DNA of 64,000 bases from Aquirufa lenticrescens (GTDB lineage: Bacteria > Bacteroidota > Bacteroidia > Cytophagales > Spirosomataceae): contig NZ_CP049834.1 of assembly GCF_019916085.1 (NCBI RefSeq), forward strand, positions 124,001-188,000, in the 5' to 3' direction. The position numbers and the translations under genes are program-made. The notes below the pieces were generated by a model. That model was not told the origin of the DNA. It was given only the letters and a program-made list of their open reading frames with translations, and did no database searches. Below, one piece after another: positions 49,408 to 58,312 of the stretch (within the stretch, counting starts at the first letter, position 1; the number at the start of each line of letters is the position of its first letter).

Positions 49408-51411
49408 TTAATTGATTTTAAAACGGATTCCTGTGTAAACCATGGTACCTACAATAGGCCCCCAAACCATCGAGGCATCAAAACCCATCGCAAATGGATC
49501 TTTAGCACTCATAATTGGATTGGCTTGAGTAAAATTAAAAAGATTTTCCACACCTAGGTATAATTCCCACTTTTTAAATTGTCGCGTTACTTGAGCATTT
49601 ACGGTCGAAAATGCAGGAGCCTGAACTTCGGAAGAAGAAGCGGTATGAAGATGCCCTACCGTCGCATCCGGAATCCGTCTTGTTCCATTCCATTGCCATG
49701 TCAGGTCATATTTCCAAATTTCATAAGGTGTCGCATAGGCCAAATTGACTAAAACCCGATCGCGATTCAAAAATGGCTTTGACAATCGATTCAAGGCCCC
49801 AGATTCGGTTAAATAGTCTGCTTGCACATCTTGAAAACGATAAGCAGCTTTGAATTCAAATCGCTTAAATGGACTGTAATTAAACTCGGCCTGTAAACTG
49901 GTCGAGTAAGATGCTCCCGGACTCGAGTAAAACCGAACACTGGAGGCAGACTCCATATCCACCATCCATTGGTGGGTAAAATCAGTCTGAAAGGCATCAA
50001 TCACCAGATTTGCCTTGCGGGACCCGATGTTCATATTTTTCGTCAGTGTGATTCCGTAATTCCAAGATACTTCCAGTGGATTTAGATTCCCGACTAATTT
50101 CAAGGCCCGGTTATTTATTAAATAGCCCATATTTTCTGCCAAAGGATTCACCCGTCTCCACCCCTTTCCGGCAGATAAACGAACAATCCAATCCGGGGCT
50201 ACATCCCATTTTACATGCAAGCGAGGCACCCATTGTGTACCTAATTGATTATGAAAGTCAACTCTTTGGCCTAAAACCACTGTTAATTTAGTAGGAATCG
50301 TCCACGTATATTCCCCATAAACACCAGGTACTATTTCGGTTCTAGCATAAGCAGAGTCTATATAGGACTCCTGATAGGAATCTAGTAAAAAACTGGCACC
50401 GGTCTTCCAAGTATGGTTGGTGTTGCCAATGATGGATTGAAAAATCAAATTGCCATAAACACTTTGTTCTCGTCCTGTATAATTCTTAGTGGAGAAATAA
50501 GAATCATTTGCATGGTTAGCTGTGCTTACAATTAGGGCCAAACCCTGGTAAGGCTTGTTAGGAAATAATCGGGCTATTTTTGCAAAGGTCTCCAAGCGCT
50601 CTGTCTTGCTGCCAAAGCCATAAATTTGCGAACGATCTGCTTCAGAAGTAAACGATTTTTGACCCCCTAAACGATCCTCATTCAAGTAATTTGCTCCCCA
50701 CTGGATCATCCAACGATCGGTGGCATATTTCCATCGGTTGAGGACATTCATTAAATTAAATAAGGGCAAATCCAGAAAGCCATCCCCATTTCCATCCAGT
50801 CGAGCCGCCTGCTGAGAATAGTGTGTAAATACGCCCGTAGATAAACGCGAATTGAAGCGATGAGCACCTTGTTGATTGACCTCAAAACGCCCCTGCGAGT
50901 TCGTGTAAGTATTTAAATAATATACTTCGGAGGTGTCTGGCTTTGCCAGTTCAACATTGATCGCGCCGGTCATAGATTCATATCCATTCACAACGGAGAT
51001 GGTTCCTTTGGCCAAATCAATCGATTTAATCCACGTTCCTGGTAAATAATTCAAGCCATAAGTGGATTTCAGTCCACGGATCGATGGAATATTTTCCACA
51101 TTCGTTTGAACATAATTTCCAGATAAACCCAACATTTGGATTTGCTTAGATCCCGTCACGGCATCCGCATAACTCACAGAAACAGAGGCATTGGTTTCAA
51201 AACTCTCCGATAGGTTACAGCAAGCCGCTTTTCCCAAGGTTTTGATCGTCATTATTTCCGTGGAGAGAATGGCGTTATCGTCTTTTTGGCCAGGATTAGC
51301 CACTATCCGAAATTCTTTTAATTCTGTGTCACGCTCAATACTATCTTTTCGCACAACTTGTTGAGCCTGCAAAAGCGTAGAAAAACAGAGTAAAATAAGT
51401 AATTTATACAT
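49408..51411 (-). CDS. TonB-dependent receptor, likely metal or metallophore uptake
   Basis: A 667-aa outer-membrane receptor with a signal peptide (residues 1-16). The plug domain spans about 40-165 ('SVSVSYADAVTGSKQIQMLG', 'GYESMTGAINVELAKP') and is followed by a 22-strand-type barrel ending in 'VYTGIRFKIN'. There is no carboxypeptidase-like N-terminal repeat, unlike many SusC-type proteins. The plug contains 'GKAACCNLSESFE', an adjacent Cys pair, in line with a soft-metal substrate. It is co-transcribed with the two metal-binding proteins. Confidence 0.88.
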   Translation of the reverse strand: MYKLLILLCFSTLLQAQQVVRKDSIERDTELKEFRIVANPGQKDDNAILSTEIMTIKTLGKAACCNLSESFETNASVSVSYADAVTGSKQIQMLGLSGNYVQTNVENIPSIRGLKSTYGLNYLPGTWIKSIDLAKGTISVVNGYESMTGAINVELAKPDTSEVYYLNTYTNSQGRFEVNQQGAHRFNSRLSTGVFTHYSQQAARLDGNGDGFLDLPLFNLMNVLNRWKYATDRWMIQWGANYLNEDRLGGQKSFTSEADRSQIYGFGSKTERLETFAKIARLFPNKPYQGLALIVSTANHANDSYFSTKNYTGREQSVYGNLIFQSIIGNTNHTWKTGASFLLDSYQESYIDSAYARTEIVPGVYGEYTWTIPTKLTVVLGQRVDFHNQLGTQWVPRLHVKWDVAPDWIVRLSAGKGWRRVNPLAENMGYLINNRALKLVGNLNPLEVSWNYGITLTKNMNIGSRKANLVIDAFQTDFTHQWMVDMESASSVRFYSSPGASYSTSLQAEFNYSPFKRFEFKAAYRFQDVQADYLTESGALNRLSKPFLNRDRVLVNLAYATPYEIWKYDLTWQWNGTRRIPDATVGHLHTASSSEVQAPAFSTVNAQVTRQFKKWELYLGVENLFNFTQANPIMSAKDPFAMGFDASMVWGPIVGTMVYTGIRFKIN

Positions 51412-51453
51412 CGTTGTTTGGTTTTATATGATAGAAAAAAACTTCCTATCTTC

Positions 51454-51852
51454 TTAAATCAAATACGACTGTAATTGGGCTAAGCGAGCCTGCCGAGTGA
51501 GTGGAGGGGCATTCGAGGTGTACGAAAAATAATCAAGCTCTTGGATATAAAAATCAAGTGAATTAACTGTCGATGTGCTCAAAATAGGAGAAAAAGCGAA
51601 TACCAGTGATTGACTTCCTTTGCTTAAGTCGAAATTAAACTTCACTTGGTACTTACTTAACAAACAGCATTTTGATCTTGAAATATGAGCTTCTGCTGTT
51701 TTTTGACAGCAGGATTCCGCTTTTGTGATCGTTGTTTTCTTTGCCCCAGTATAGATGCAAGTGGCTTCGGTCCACGAAATACCTAAACTCCCAAAAAGAA
51801 TCCAGGCGGCGAGGAAAATGGACGTGAAGCTTTTGGCAAAGAATTTCATCAA
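51454..51852 (-). CDS. HYC_CC_PP-type cysteine-rich membrane-associated protein
   Basis: A 132-aa protein with an N-terminal membrane segment or signal (about 8-27). Cysteines are arranged as 'TCIYTG', 'ESCCQKT' and 'SKCCLLS', and the C-terminal region has 'APPLTRQ'. This matches the HYC_CC_PP family, named for such motifs and found next to metal TonB receptors in Bacteroidota. It is 42 bp upstream of the receptor and is probably the first gene of the operon. Molecular function is unknown; metal sensing or binding is suggested. Confidence 0.75.
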   Translation of the reverse strand: MMKFFAKSFTSIFLAAWILFGSLGISWTEATCIYTGAKKTTITKAESCCQKTAEAHISRSKCCLLSKYQVKFNFDLSKGSQSLVFAFSPILSTSTVNSLDFYIQELDYFSYTSNAPPLTRQARLAQLQSYLI

Positions 51853-51884
51853 ACGAATTTAGTTACAATTCACTAATTTGCTGT

Positions 51885-53483
51885 ATGATTCAGCGGTTAA
51901 TCTTTCTATTCCTTTTCAGTGCTAGCCTTTCTATGCAGGCTCAGACCTACCGCTACCTCATTCTATTCAAAGACAAGGCTTCGAATAGTTATTCAATAAA
52001 CAATCCGGGCGCTTTTTTAAGTTCCAAAAGCCTGGAACGCCGCCGCAAAAACCGCCTCGCCATTTCACTGCAAGACTTGCCTGTAAGCTCTACTTACTTA
52101 GACCAAGTAAAAACCACCGGTGCGCGCATTTTGTTTCCTCTAAAATGGATTAACGGTGCATTGATCGCGCAAAAACCGAGTGAGCTCAAGAAAACACTTG
52201 CCCTCAGCTGTGCTAAAGGCCTTTATTGGGATTTTCCTGCTGATTCCAGTGCGGCCTTTCAAATTCAATCGGGGACACAATCCACTGTGATTAGTCCTGA
52301 TTATGGGAATTCATCCTACCAAATCAACCAGCTCGGCATCGACCAAATGCACGCAAAAAATATTCGCGGAGATGGTGTTCTAATTACTCTGCTAGATGAT
52401 GGATTTAAAAACGCGAATTCAGTGCCTTATCTTCAAAATACTTTCAGCGAAAAACGAATCACCGCCACTCTGACCACGGATCCATCTGTTACCTCTGTAT
52501 ACACCAGCGGTGGTCACGGCACTAACGTTCTTTCCTCCATCGCAGGATATGAACCGGGTAAATTAATTGGAACAGCTTACAAAGCCTCCTTTGCTTTGGC
52601 CCAAACCGAAGAAAGCGGTCACGAATTAATCGTAGAGGAAGCGAATTGGCTAAGAGGCGCAGAATGGGCTGATAGCTTGGGGACAGACATCATTTCATCC
52701 TCATTGGGCTATTCCACCTTTGACAATCCGCTGCATAATCACACCTATGCGGACATGAATGGAAAGTCTACCCTCGTATCAAAAGCTGCCGCCTGGGCAA
52801 CTAGCAAAGGAATTCTATGCACCATCAGCGCCGGAAACGAGGGTGCGAATGAATGGAAATATATCACCGCGCCCGCCGATGCTGATTCCATTTTAACGGT
52901 AGGAGCTGTAAATGCGCTGGGTGGATTATCCTCATTTAGCTCGATAGGACCCAGTTTTGATGGAAGAATCAAACCAGATGTCGTAGCCATGGGTTCCAAT
53001 ACCGTCGTGGGTAAAACAGATGGGACGGTAGGAATTTCTAATGGAACCTCCTTTTCAGCCCCTCTTGTGGCTGGACTTGCGGCAGGTTTGATACAAACTT
53101 TTCCGAACCATACCGCCCAACAAATCAGAAATGCCATCTTAAAATCGGGATCACAATTTTCTAGAACAGATATGTTGCTGGGATTTGGCCTACCTACTTT
53201 TGACAAAGCGAGCACCGCAATAGAACTTATTCTAAGTAATTTAGAAGAGCCCACTTTACGTATTTATCCAAACCCGGTAAACCCTGGAGATGCTTTGCAC
53301 ATCTCCATTCCATTCCATTCAGCGGAAGTCGAAATGCTAAATAGTACCGGAATCGTGGTCCACACTTTTTACCTAGCGCAATCAGAATCAACAATTTACC
53401 TCGGACCTTTCGTTTCCGGGAAATATTATTTTAGATTTACCACAGAATCGACCTCTATTATAAAACCTATCTTAATACGATGA
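51885..53483 (+). CDS. S8 subtilisin-like protease with T9SS type A sorting domain
   Basis: A 532-aa secreted serine protease. Signal peptide residues 1-19 (ending SMQAQ). Catalytic residues: Asp in 'TLLDDGFK' (about 171), His in 'SGGHGTNVLSS' and Ser in 'NGTSFSAPLVAG'; the oxyanion Asn is in 'ISAGNEGANE'. Residues about 455-532 are a type A C-terminal sorting domain beginning 'LRIYPNPVNPGD', so export is through the type IX system and the tail is removed at the surface. It overlaps the next gene by 4 bp (ATGA). Confidence 0.94.
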   Translation: MIQRLIFLFLFSASLSMQAQTYRYLILFKDKASNSYSINNPGAFLSSKSLERRRKNRLAISLQDLPVSSTYLDQVKTTGARILFPLKWINGALIAQKPSELKKTLALSCAKGLYWDFPADSSAAFQIQSGTQSTVISPDYGNSSYQINQLGIDQMHAKNIRGDGVLITLLDDGFKNANSVPYLQNTFSEKRITATLTTDPSVTSVYTSGGHGTNVLSSIAGYEPGKLIGTAYKASFALAQTEESGHELIVEEANWLRGAEWADSLGTDIISSSLGYSTFDNPLHNHTYADMNGKSTLVSKAAAWATSKGILCTISAGNEGANEWKYITAPADADSILTVGAVNALGGLSSFSSIGPSFDGRIKPDVVAMGSNTVVGKTDGTVGISNGTSFSAPLVAGLAAGLIQTFPNHTAQQIRNAILKSGSQFSRTDMLLGFGLPTFDKASTAIELILSNLEEPTLRIYPNPVNPGDALHISIPFHSAEVEMLNSTGIVVHTFYLAQSESTIYLGPFVSGKYYFRFTTESTSIIKPILIR

Positions 53484-54589
53484 AAACACGCTTTCTTTCG
53501 CTTGATATCCTTCGAGGAATCACCCTTGCAGGGATGATTCTTGTCAATAATAACGGCAATGGCGATTTTACCTACGGTCCCTTATTGCACGCCCAATGGA
53601 ATGGATTTACGCCCACAGACCTTGTTTTTCCTAGTTTCCTTTTCATGGTCGGAGTAGCCATGCGCTTTTCCTTCAAGGCATTCAACTACGAATTAACTCC
53701 CTCGGTACGAAACAAAATTTTAAAGCGAACGATATATCTTTTTTTAATTAATTACTTCGTTTTCTATTTCCCCTTCACCGATTTCTCCTTCGAAAAACTG
53801 CGTTTTTTGAACGTTTTACCGCGCATCGCTCTTTCCTACTGTGCCGTTTCCTTTTTAACACTTCAGGTCCCATCGAAATGGTTAACATGGATTAATGCCG
53901 GTATTTTACTCTCATTTTGGGGTATTTTATATTTCTCTGGCGATGCTGGACTTTGGATGGATATTAGTTCGAATGCGGTCAGGAAACTAGATTTATTTTT
54001 ATTCGGAGAATCGCATTTATACCATGGAAATGTGGTGAATGGCATCGCTCTTGCTTTCGACCCGGAAGGTTTTCTAAGTACATTGCCTGCCATTTCTACC
54101 TGCCTTTTTGGATATCAAGTGAGTTTGTATTTAGAGAATCAGGCCAAAGAAAACAAGTCGGCTTTACTCGGTCTTCTAGGCTGGGGCACGGCATTGATTT
54201 TGGTGGCTATGATATGGGATCAGGCGTTTCCCATTAACAAAAAGCTTTGGACAAGTTCATTTGTGCTACTATGTGCCGGCATTGATTTTATCTTGATCGG
54301 ATTATTAAACTGGTGGATAGAGACTAAAGAACGCCACTTTGGAAACACATTCTTCCTTGTATTAGGTACAAATTCCATACTTGCCTACGGGATTTCTGAA
54401 ATCATTGCTATCCAATTAGGAAATGTGCAAATCCAAGACATGTCAGCTAGTCAATGGCTGTATTGGCATCTCTTCGAACCCATCTTTGGTAAATACAATG
54501 GCTCCCTCGCTTATGCGATCACTTTCGTATTAGTATGCTGGGGAGTATGTTGGGTGTTTTGGAAGAAGAAAATATTCTTGAAAGTTTAG
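53480..54589 (+). CDS. acyltransferase-family membrane protein (heparan-alpha-glucosaminide N-acetyltransferase/DUF5009-like)
   Basis: A 369-aa inner-membrane protein with about ten helices. The N terminus 'RFLSLDILRGITLAGMILVN' and 'DLVFPSFLFMVGVAMRFS' are signatures of the HGSNAT/YeiB-like acyltransferase group. The conserved region around 'LLHAQWNGFTPTD' carries the probable catalytic His. It likely transfers an acetyl group to a sugar in the envelope or periplasm; the acceptor is unknown. Its stop codon (54587-54589) forms part of the first TTAGTC unit of the hairpin array downstream. Confidence 0.87.
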   Translation: MKTRFLSLDILRGITLAGMILVNNNGNGDFTYGPLLHAQWNGFTPTDLVFPSFLFMVGVAMRFSFKAFNYELTPSVRNKILKRTIYLFLINYFVFYFPFTDFSFEKLRFLNVLPRIALSYCAVSFLTLQVPSKWLTWINAGILLSFWGILYFSGDAGLWMDISSNAVRKLDLFLFGESHLYHGNVVNGIALAFDPEGFLSTLPAISTCLFGYQVSLYLENQAKENKSALLGLLGWGTALILVAMIWDQAFPINKKLWTSSFVLLCAGIDFILIGLLNWWIETKERHFGNTFFLVLGTNSILAYGISEIIAIQLGNVQIQDMSASQWLYWHLFEPIFGKYNGSLAYAITFVLVCWGVCWVFWKKKIFLKV

Positions 54590-54745
54590 TCGGCGCATAG
54601 CGCCTTAGTCGCTGGGTCGCCACTTCGTGGCTTAGTCACTGCTTCGCAGCTTAGTCAACTTTGTTTTAGTCAATGAGTCACAAATAACGACCGAGTCCGC
54701 AGGACGACTAAATCGCGAAGCGATGACTAAGTTCGCAGGACGACT
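54586..54745. repeat. triloop-hairpin array with two orientations
   Basis: Forward units after TTAGTC: GGCGC-ata-GCGCC (54592-54604), GCCAC-ttc-GTGGC (54619-54631), CTGC-ttc-GCAG (54639-54649) and AAC-ttt-GTT (54657-54665). Reverse units before GACTAA/GACT: GTCC-gca-GGAC (54695-54705), ATCGC-gaa-GCGAT (54712-54724) and GTTC-gca-GGAC (54731-54741; one G-T pair). Two head-to-head blocks. The array starts on the stop codon of the upstream gene. Confidence 0.88.
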
Positions 54746-54773
54746 CATTTTCGCAAGCAATTTTTAGCAGAGA

Positions 54774-54840
54774 GCTGTTTAGTTGAGGGATTTTAGAAAT
54801 TATGGCGTAGACCAATTTGAAAATCCCTCAACTAAATAGC
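54774..54840. repeat. 21-bp inverted repeat overlapping the 3' end of the ROK gene
   Basis: The arms 54774-54794 and 54820-54840 match over 21 bp with one mismatch (GCTGTTTAGTTGAGGG and the complement of GCTATTTAGTTGAGGG), with 25 nt between. The right arm covers the last three codons and stop of the ROK kinase. It may be the terminator for that operon, though the large loop is unusual. Confidence 0.75.
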
Positions 54841-55761
54841 CTCAGAATGAAAAAGAAGCGCAGCCCCAAAAACCCCTGCCGAATCACCCAACTTAGGCTT
54901 CACAATAGGCGTCAGCACTTCTCCTGAATTGAAAATGTATTTCTTGATGCGTTCGATTCCCTCTGTATATAGCAAATCGATATTCCCCACTCCTCCACCG
55001 ATGACGATGACTTGAGGGTCTAAGACATTAATTAAGGTGGAAACGGCACGACCAAAATTCTCCAGCATTCGCTCAATAGTGGCAGAGGCGTGAATATCTG
55101 TACCAGCAAGATGAGCTTGAAGGATTTGTGGCATGCGGAGTTTTTGGCCTGATTCAGTTAAATAGAATTCCTCTAAAGCTGGTCCGGATATAACGTGTTC
55201 CACACAACCCGATTTACCACAATAGCACGCTTTCCCGCCTTCTTCTAGAATATTGTGTCCCCATTCGCCACCGATTCCGTGCAAGCCATTGACAACTTGA
55301 CCGTGAACGACTAATCCACCACCTACACCGGTTCCCATGATGATGCCAAAAACGACTTCAGCCTTCGGATTCACGTCTTGCACCGCACCCAAATGGGTTT
55401 CTGCCAACGCAAAGCAATTCGCATCATTTGCAAGACGTACTTCAACTCCTAAGGCTTTGGTTAAATCAGCTGCCATCGGACGACCATTCATGGAGGTCGT
55501 GTTGCAGTTTTTCATCGTTTGGGTAGCTGGATTCAAGACGCCAGGAGTGGCAAAACCAATTCGGGTAGGTGAAACACCTAGCTGTTCAGAGACCCTTGAA
55601 ACTAAACGGGCTACTTGTGAAATGATGTGTTCGTAGCCTTTCGATGCTTCGGTATCGATGCGTTCTCGGGCAATGACTTGCGTTAAATCAGCGGCAGACA
55701 ATACGGCGCATTCGATCTTGGTTCCCCCTAAATCGATGCCCCATACATAGGATTTTTCCAT
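54832..55761 (-). CDS. ROK family sugar kinase (glucokinase-like)
   Basis: A 309-aa kinase that probably phosphorylates glucose or an amino sugar. ATP motif 'GIDLGGTKIECAVL', sugar/catalytic region 'NDANCFALAETHLGA', 'GIIMGTGVGGGLVVHGQVVN', and the ROK zinc motif 'CYCGKSGCVEHVISGPAL'. No DNA-binding domain, so it is an enzyme and not a ROK repressor. I start at 55761 (MEKSYVWGIDL), four bases after the rsgA stop; a longer frame to 55791 would overlap rsgA. It is last in the waaA-rsgA-ROK operon. Confidence 0.92.
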   Translation of the reverse strand: MEKSYVWGIDLGGTKIECAVLSAADLTQVIARERIDTEASKGYEHIISQVARLVSRVSEQLGVSPTRIGFATPGVLNPATQTMKNCNTTSMNGRPMAADLTKALGVEVRLANDANCFALAETHLGAVQDVNPKAEVVFGIIMGTGVGGGLVVHGQVVNGLHGIGGEWGHNILEEGGKACYCGKSGCVEHVISGPALEEFYLTESGQKLRMPQILQAHLAGTDIHASATIERMLENFGRAVSTLINVLDPQVIVIGGGVGNIDLLYTEGIERIKKYIFNSGEVLTPIVKPKLGDSAGVFGAALLFHSEAI

Positions 55762-55765
55762 AGGT

Positions 55766-56698
55766 TTAGCGACGGTTGTCGTTGTTCTCAAAAATACTCA
55801 AATAACTCAAATAGCGACTATGTGCAATATCTCCCGCCTCAAAGGCCTTTAATACAGCGCAGGCTGGCTCCGAAATATGCAAGCAATTGTTGAATTTACA
55901 TTCGCCTATCAGCGCGCGCATTTCAGGGAAATAATGCGATAATTCTTCTTTCTCGATCTCCATCACACCTAATTCATTAATGCCAGGACTATCGATCAAA
56001 TAGGTCTCTGGCCCTAATTCCCACATGGTGGTATAGGTGGTAGTATGGACGCCTTTTTGGGCAAAATCCGAAATCTCTTTCACTTTGATATTCAAATGGG
56101 GAGATACCAAATTCAATAAACTGGATTTCCCTACGCCTGAATGGCCTGCTAAAAGCGACACCTTTCCGGCAAACATCGCCTTGAATTCATCCACGCCTTG
56201 GCTGCGTGGAATAGAGGTAAACAAGATGCCATAGCCTAATTCTTGGTAAAGTGCGGCATATTCAAAGATTTGGTCCTCTTCCTCCTCATTCAATAAATCC
56301 ATCTTGTTAAACACGATAGTGACTGGGATTCGAAAAGCTTCGGCAGTGACTAAAAAACGATCTAAAAAACCCAAAGAGGTTTTAGGGGATTTCAAGGTCA
56401 TCACGAAGATGGCTTGATCCACATTCGCAGCCATTAACTGACCCTGCCCCGTTTTATGGACAGATTTTCGGATGATGTAATTCGTACGCGGGATGATTTC
56501 TTCGATGACAACCGTCTCATTCGCTTCATCTTCGACCGCATAAATGACGCGGTCGCCCACCGTAACGGGGTTCGAGGTTTTAGGTCCTTTTAACTTAAAT
56601 TTACCTTTCAAACGTCCTTTAAAGACCTTTCCTGACTCGGAACGAATTTCGTACCAAGATCCGGTTGAACGCATAATTAAGCCTTTACTTCCTTCCAT
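55766..56698 (-). CDS. rsgA: ribosome small-subunit maturation GTPase RsgA
   Basis: A circularly permuted GTPase of 310 aa that checks 30S maturation. An N-terminal OB domain (about 1-75, 'GLIMRSTGSWYEIRSESG') is followed by the permuted G motifs: G4 'VFNKMDLL', G1 'GHSGVGKSSLLN', G3 'DSPGINELG'. The C-terminal zinc site is 'CKFNNCLHISEPACAV'. The start at 56698 overlaps the waaA 3' end by 14 bp; Met 56674 would cut into the OB strand. Confidence 0.96.
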   Translation of the reverse strand: MEGSKGLIMRSTGSWYEIRSESGKVFKGRLKGKFKLKGPKTSNPVTVGDRVIYAVEDEANETVVIEEIIPRTNYIIRKSVHKTGQGQLMAANVDQAIFVMTLKSPKTSLGFLDRFLVTAEAFRIPVTIVFNKMDLLNEEEEDQIFEYAALYQELGYGILFTSIPRSQGVDEFKAMFAGKVSLLAGHSGVGKSSLLNLVSPHLNIKVKEISDFAQKGVHTTTYTTMWELGPETYLIDSPGINELGVMEIEKEELSHYFPEMRALIGECKFNNCLHISEPACAVLKAFEAGDIAHSRYLSYLSIFENNDNRR

Positions 56699-57926
56699 CG
56701 ATTGCTAAATTACGCACAAATTGACTGATTCTTTCCGTTGCACCCGCTTGTAATTGGACAAAAGCACGCGATTGCACCTGTTTATTTACAAAAACATCGT
56801 CTACATCGTATATCACTCGCATCGCCTGATCTAATTCTTCCGTGGAAGCAATTGGAAAAGCCAGACCTAATTCGATTAAATCCCGCGCCTCCCGAAATTT
56901 CAAGTAGTTTTTATTGCCAAAAAAGACCGTGGGACCAAACACCGCCGCCTCCAACGTATTATGCAAACCATCTCCAAAAGCACCTCCAATGTAAGCAAAC
57001 GAAGCACCTCTGTATAGATTCGCTAAACGACCTACCTCGTTCACAAAAAGAACATCGGCCTTTTCACGCGCTGGACCTTTGGAATAAGTTACCGGCAATG
57101 CAATCTTTTCTTCCCATGCTTTCAATTCTTCTGAATGAATTTCATGCGGCGCAATGACCCATTTAAAAGGGTATTTCTTCGAATTGATAAGCGGAATCAA
57201 CACATCCATATCGGCCTGCCAGGCAGAACCCACCACCATAAATTCTTTATTATCTAAAAACGTTGTTAATAAATCCCAAGATACCGGATGACGTAACGTA
57301 TCCAATACACGATCAAATCGCGTATCCCCCGCCACCGTCACATTCGACCGCTGCAATAAATCCGCTGATGCCTGGTCTTGCACGAAAAGGTGTGCAAAAC
57401 AGTCTAATAGGCGACGGTAAAAACCACCATACCAGCGGAAGAATACTTGATTAGGGCGAAAAATGGCAGAAACTAAAATCGTAGGAACGCCTCGTTTTTT
57501 CAGTCCAGTCAAGTAATAATGCCAAAATTCATACTTCACGAACACTGCCAACGATGGCTTCACCAAATCTAGAAAACGAGCACTATTGAAAAAACCATCC
57601 AAAGGCAAATAACTGACATAATCCGCTCCAGCATAGTTCTTTCGCACTTCATAACCCGAGGGCGAGAAGAAGGTAACCAAAATAAAATGAGTTGGATTTT
57701 CCTTTTTATGGGCTTCAATGATGGGTCTTCCTTGCTCAAATTCACCCATCGAGGCGGTGTGAAACCAAGCTACTGGTTTTTCATTCGTTTTGAAATGCTG
57801 CTCGAGACCGGACCAAACCTGATTTTGGCCCTCATTCATCAATGCTGCTTTTGATTGAAACAATGCCGCGAATCGAATCAGTCCCCGATATAAAAACAAG
57901 ACAAAAGAATAGAGGCAAACCCTCAT
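56685..57926 (-). CDS. waaA: 3-deoxy-D-manno-octulosonic acid (Kdo) transferase
   Basis: Membrane-anchored GT30 glycosyltransferase of 413 aa that adds Kdo to lipid IVA in LPS assembly. An N-terminal membrane segment (about 5-25) precedes the N-domain with 'FHTASMGEFEQGRPIIEAHK' (the conserved Glu lies in GEFEQ) and the C-domain with 'GGAFGDGLHNTLEAAVFGPT'. It is the first gene of the rsgA/ROK operon and divergent from ytxJ (53 bp between starts). Confidence 0.94.
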   Translation of the reverse strand: MRVCLYSFVLFLYRGLIRFAALFQSKAALMNEGQNQVWSGLEQHFKTNEKPVAWFHTASMGEFEQGRPIIEAHKKENPTHFILVTFFSPSGYEVRKNYAGADYVSYLPLDGFFNSARFLDLVKPSLAVFVKYEFWHYYLTGLKKRGVPTILVSAIFRPNQVFFRWYGGFYRRLLDCFAHLFVQDQASADLLQRSNVTVAGDTRFDRVLDTLRHPVSWDLLTTFLDNKEFMVVGSAWQADMDVLIPLINSKKYPFKWVIAPHEIHSEELKAWEEKIALPVTYSKGPAREKADVLFVNEVGRLANLYRGASFAYIGGAFGDGLHNTLEAAVFGPTVFFGNKNYLKFREARDLIELGLAFPIASTEELDQAMRVIYDVDDVFVNKQVQSRAFVQLQAGATERISQFVRNLAIDGRK

Positions 57927-57979
57927 TTTTTACTAAATTTGATGTTGAATTGTTAAAATTACGAAAAAGGCAGGTGAAT

Positions 57980-58312
57980 ATGAATTGGATACCCTTGACA
58001 GACGAAAAACAACTGGCGGAAATTGTGGAAACATCACAAGAAAAACCGGTAGTCATTTTCAAACACAGTACACGTTGTTCCATCTCATCGACTGCGTTAA
58101 ATCGCTTTGAAAGAGCTTGGGATTCGGAAAATACACCGGCCTATTATTTGGATTTAATCGCCTATAGACCTATTTCAGGTCAAATTGCAGAACAATTCGC
58201 TGTTGAACACCAATCACCTCAAGTGTTAGTGATTGATAAAGGCGCTTGCCCCTATTCTGCTACGCATTGGGACATTTCAGTGGACGATATTAAACCTTAC
58301 TTGAATGCCTAG
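57980..58312 (+). CDS. ytxJ: bacillithiol system redox-active protein YtxJ
   Basis: A 110-aa thioredoxin-like protein (monothiol type) with the family active-site stretch 'IFKHSTRCSISSTALNRFE'. It is thought to act as a bacilliredoxin, removing bacillithiol from mixed disulfides. I start at 57980 (MNWIPLTDEKQ), because the longer frame from 57842 is antisense to waaA. Together with bshB1 at 8509 it shows the organism uses bacillithiol. It overlaps the next gene by 8 bp. Confidence 0.92.
   Translation: MNWIPLTDEKQLAEIVETSQEKPVVIFKHSTRCSISSTALNRFERAWDSENTPAYYLDLIAYRPISGQIAEQFAVEHQSPQVLVIDKGACPYSATHWDISVDDIKPYLNA

Noticed and set aside
57842-57979. N-terminal extension of ytxJ
   Set aside because: It is antisense to the waaA 5' end and lacks YtxJ similarity; the ATG at 57980 fits the family.
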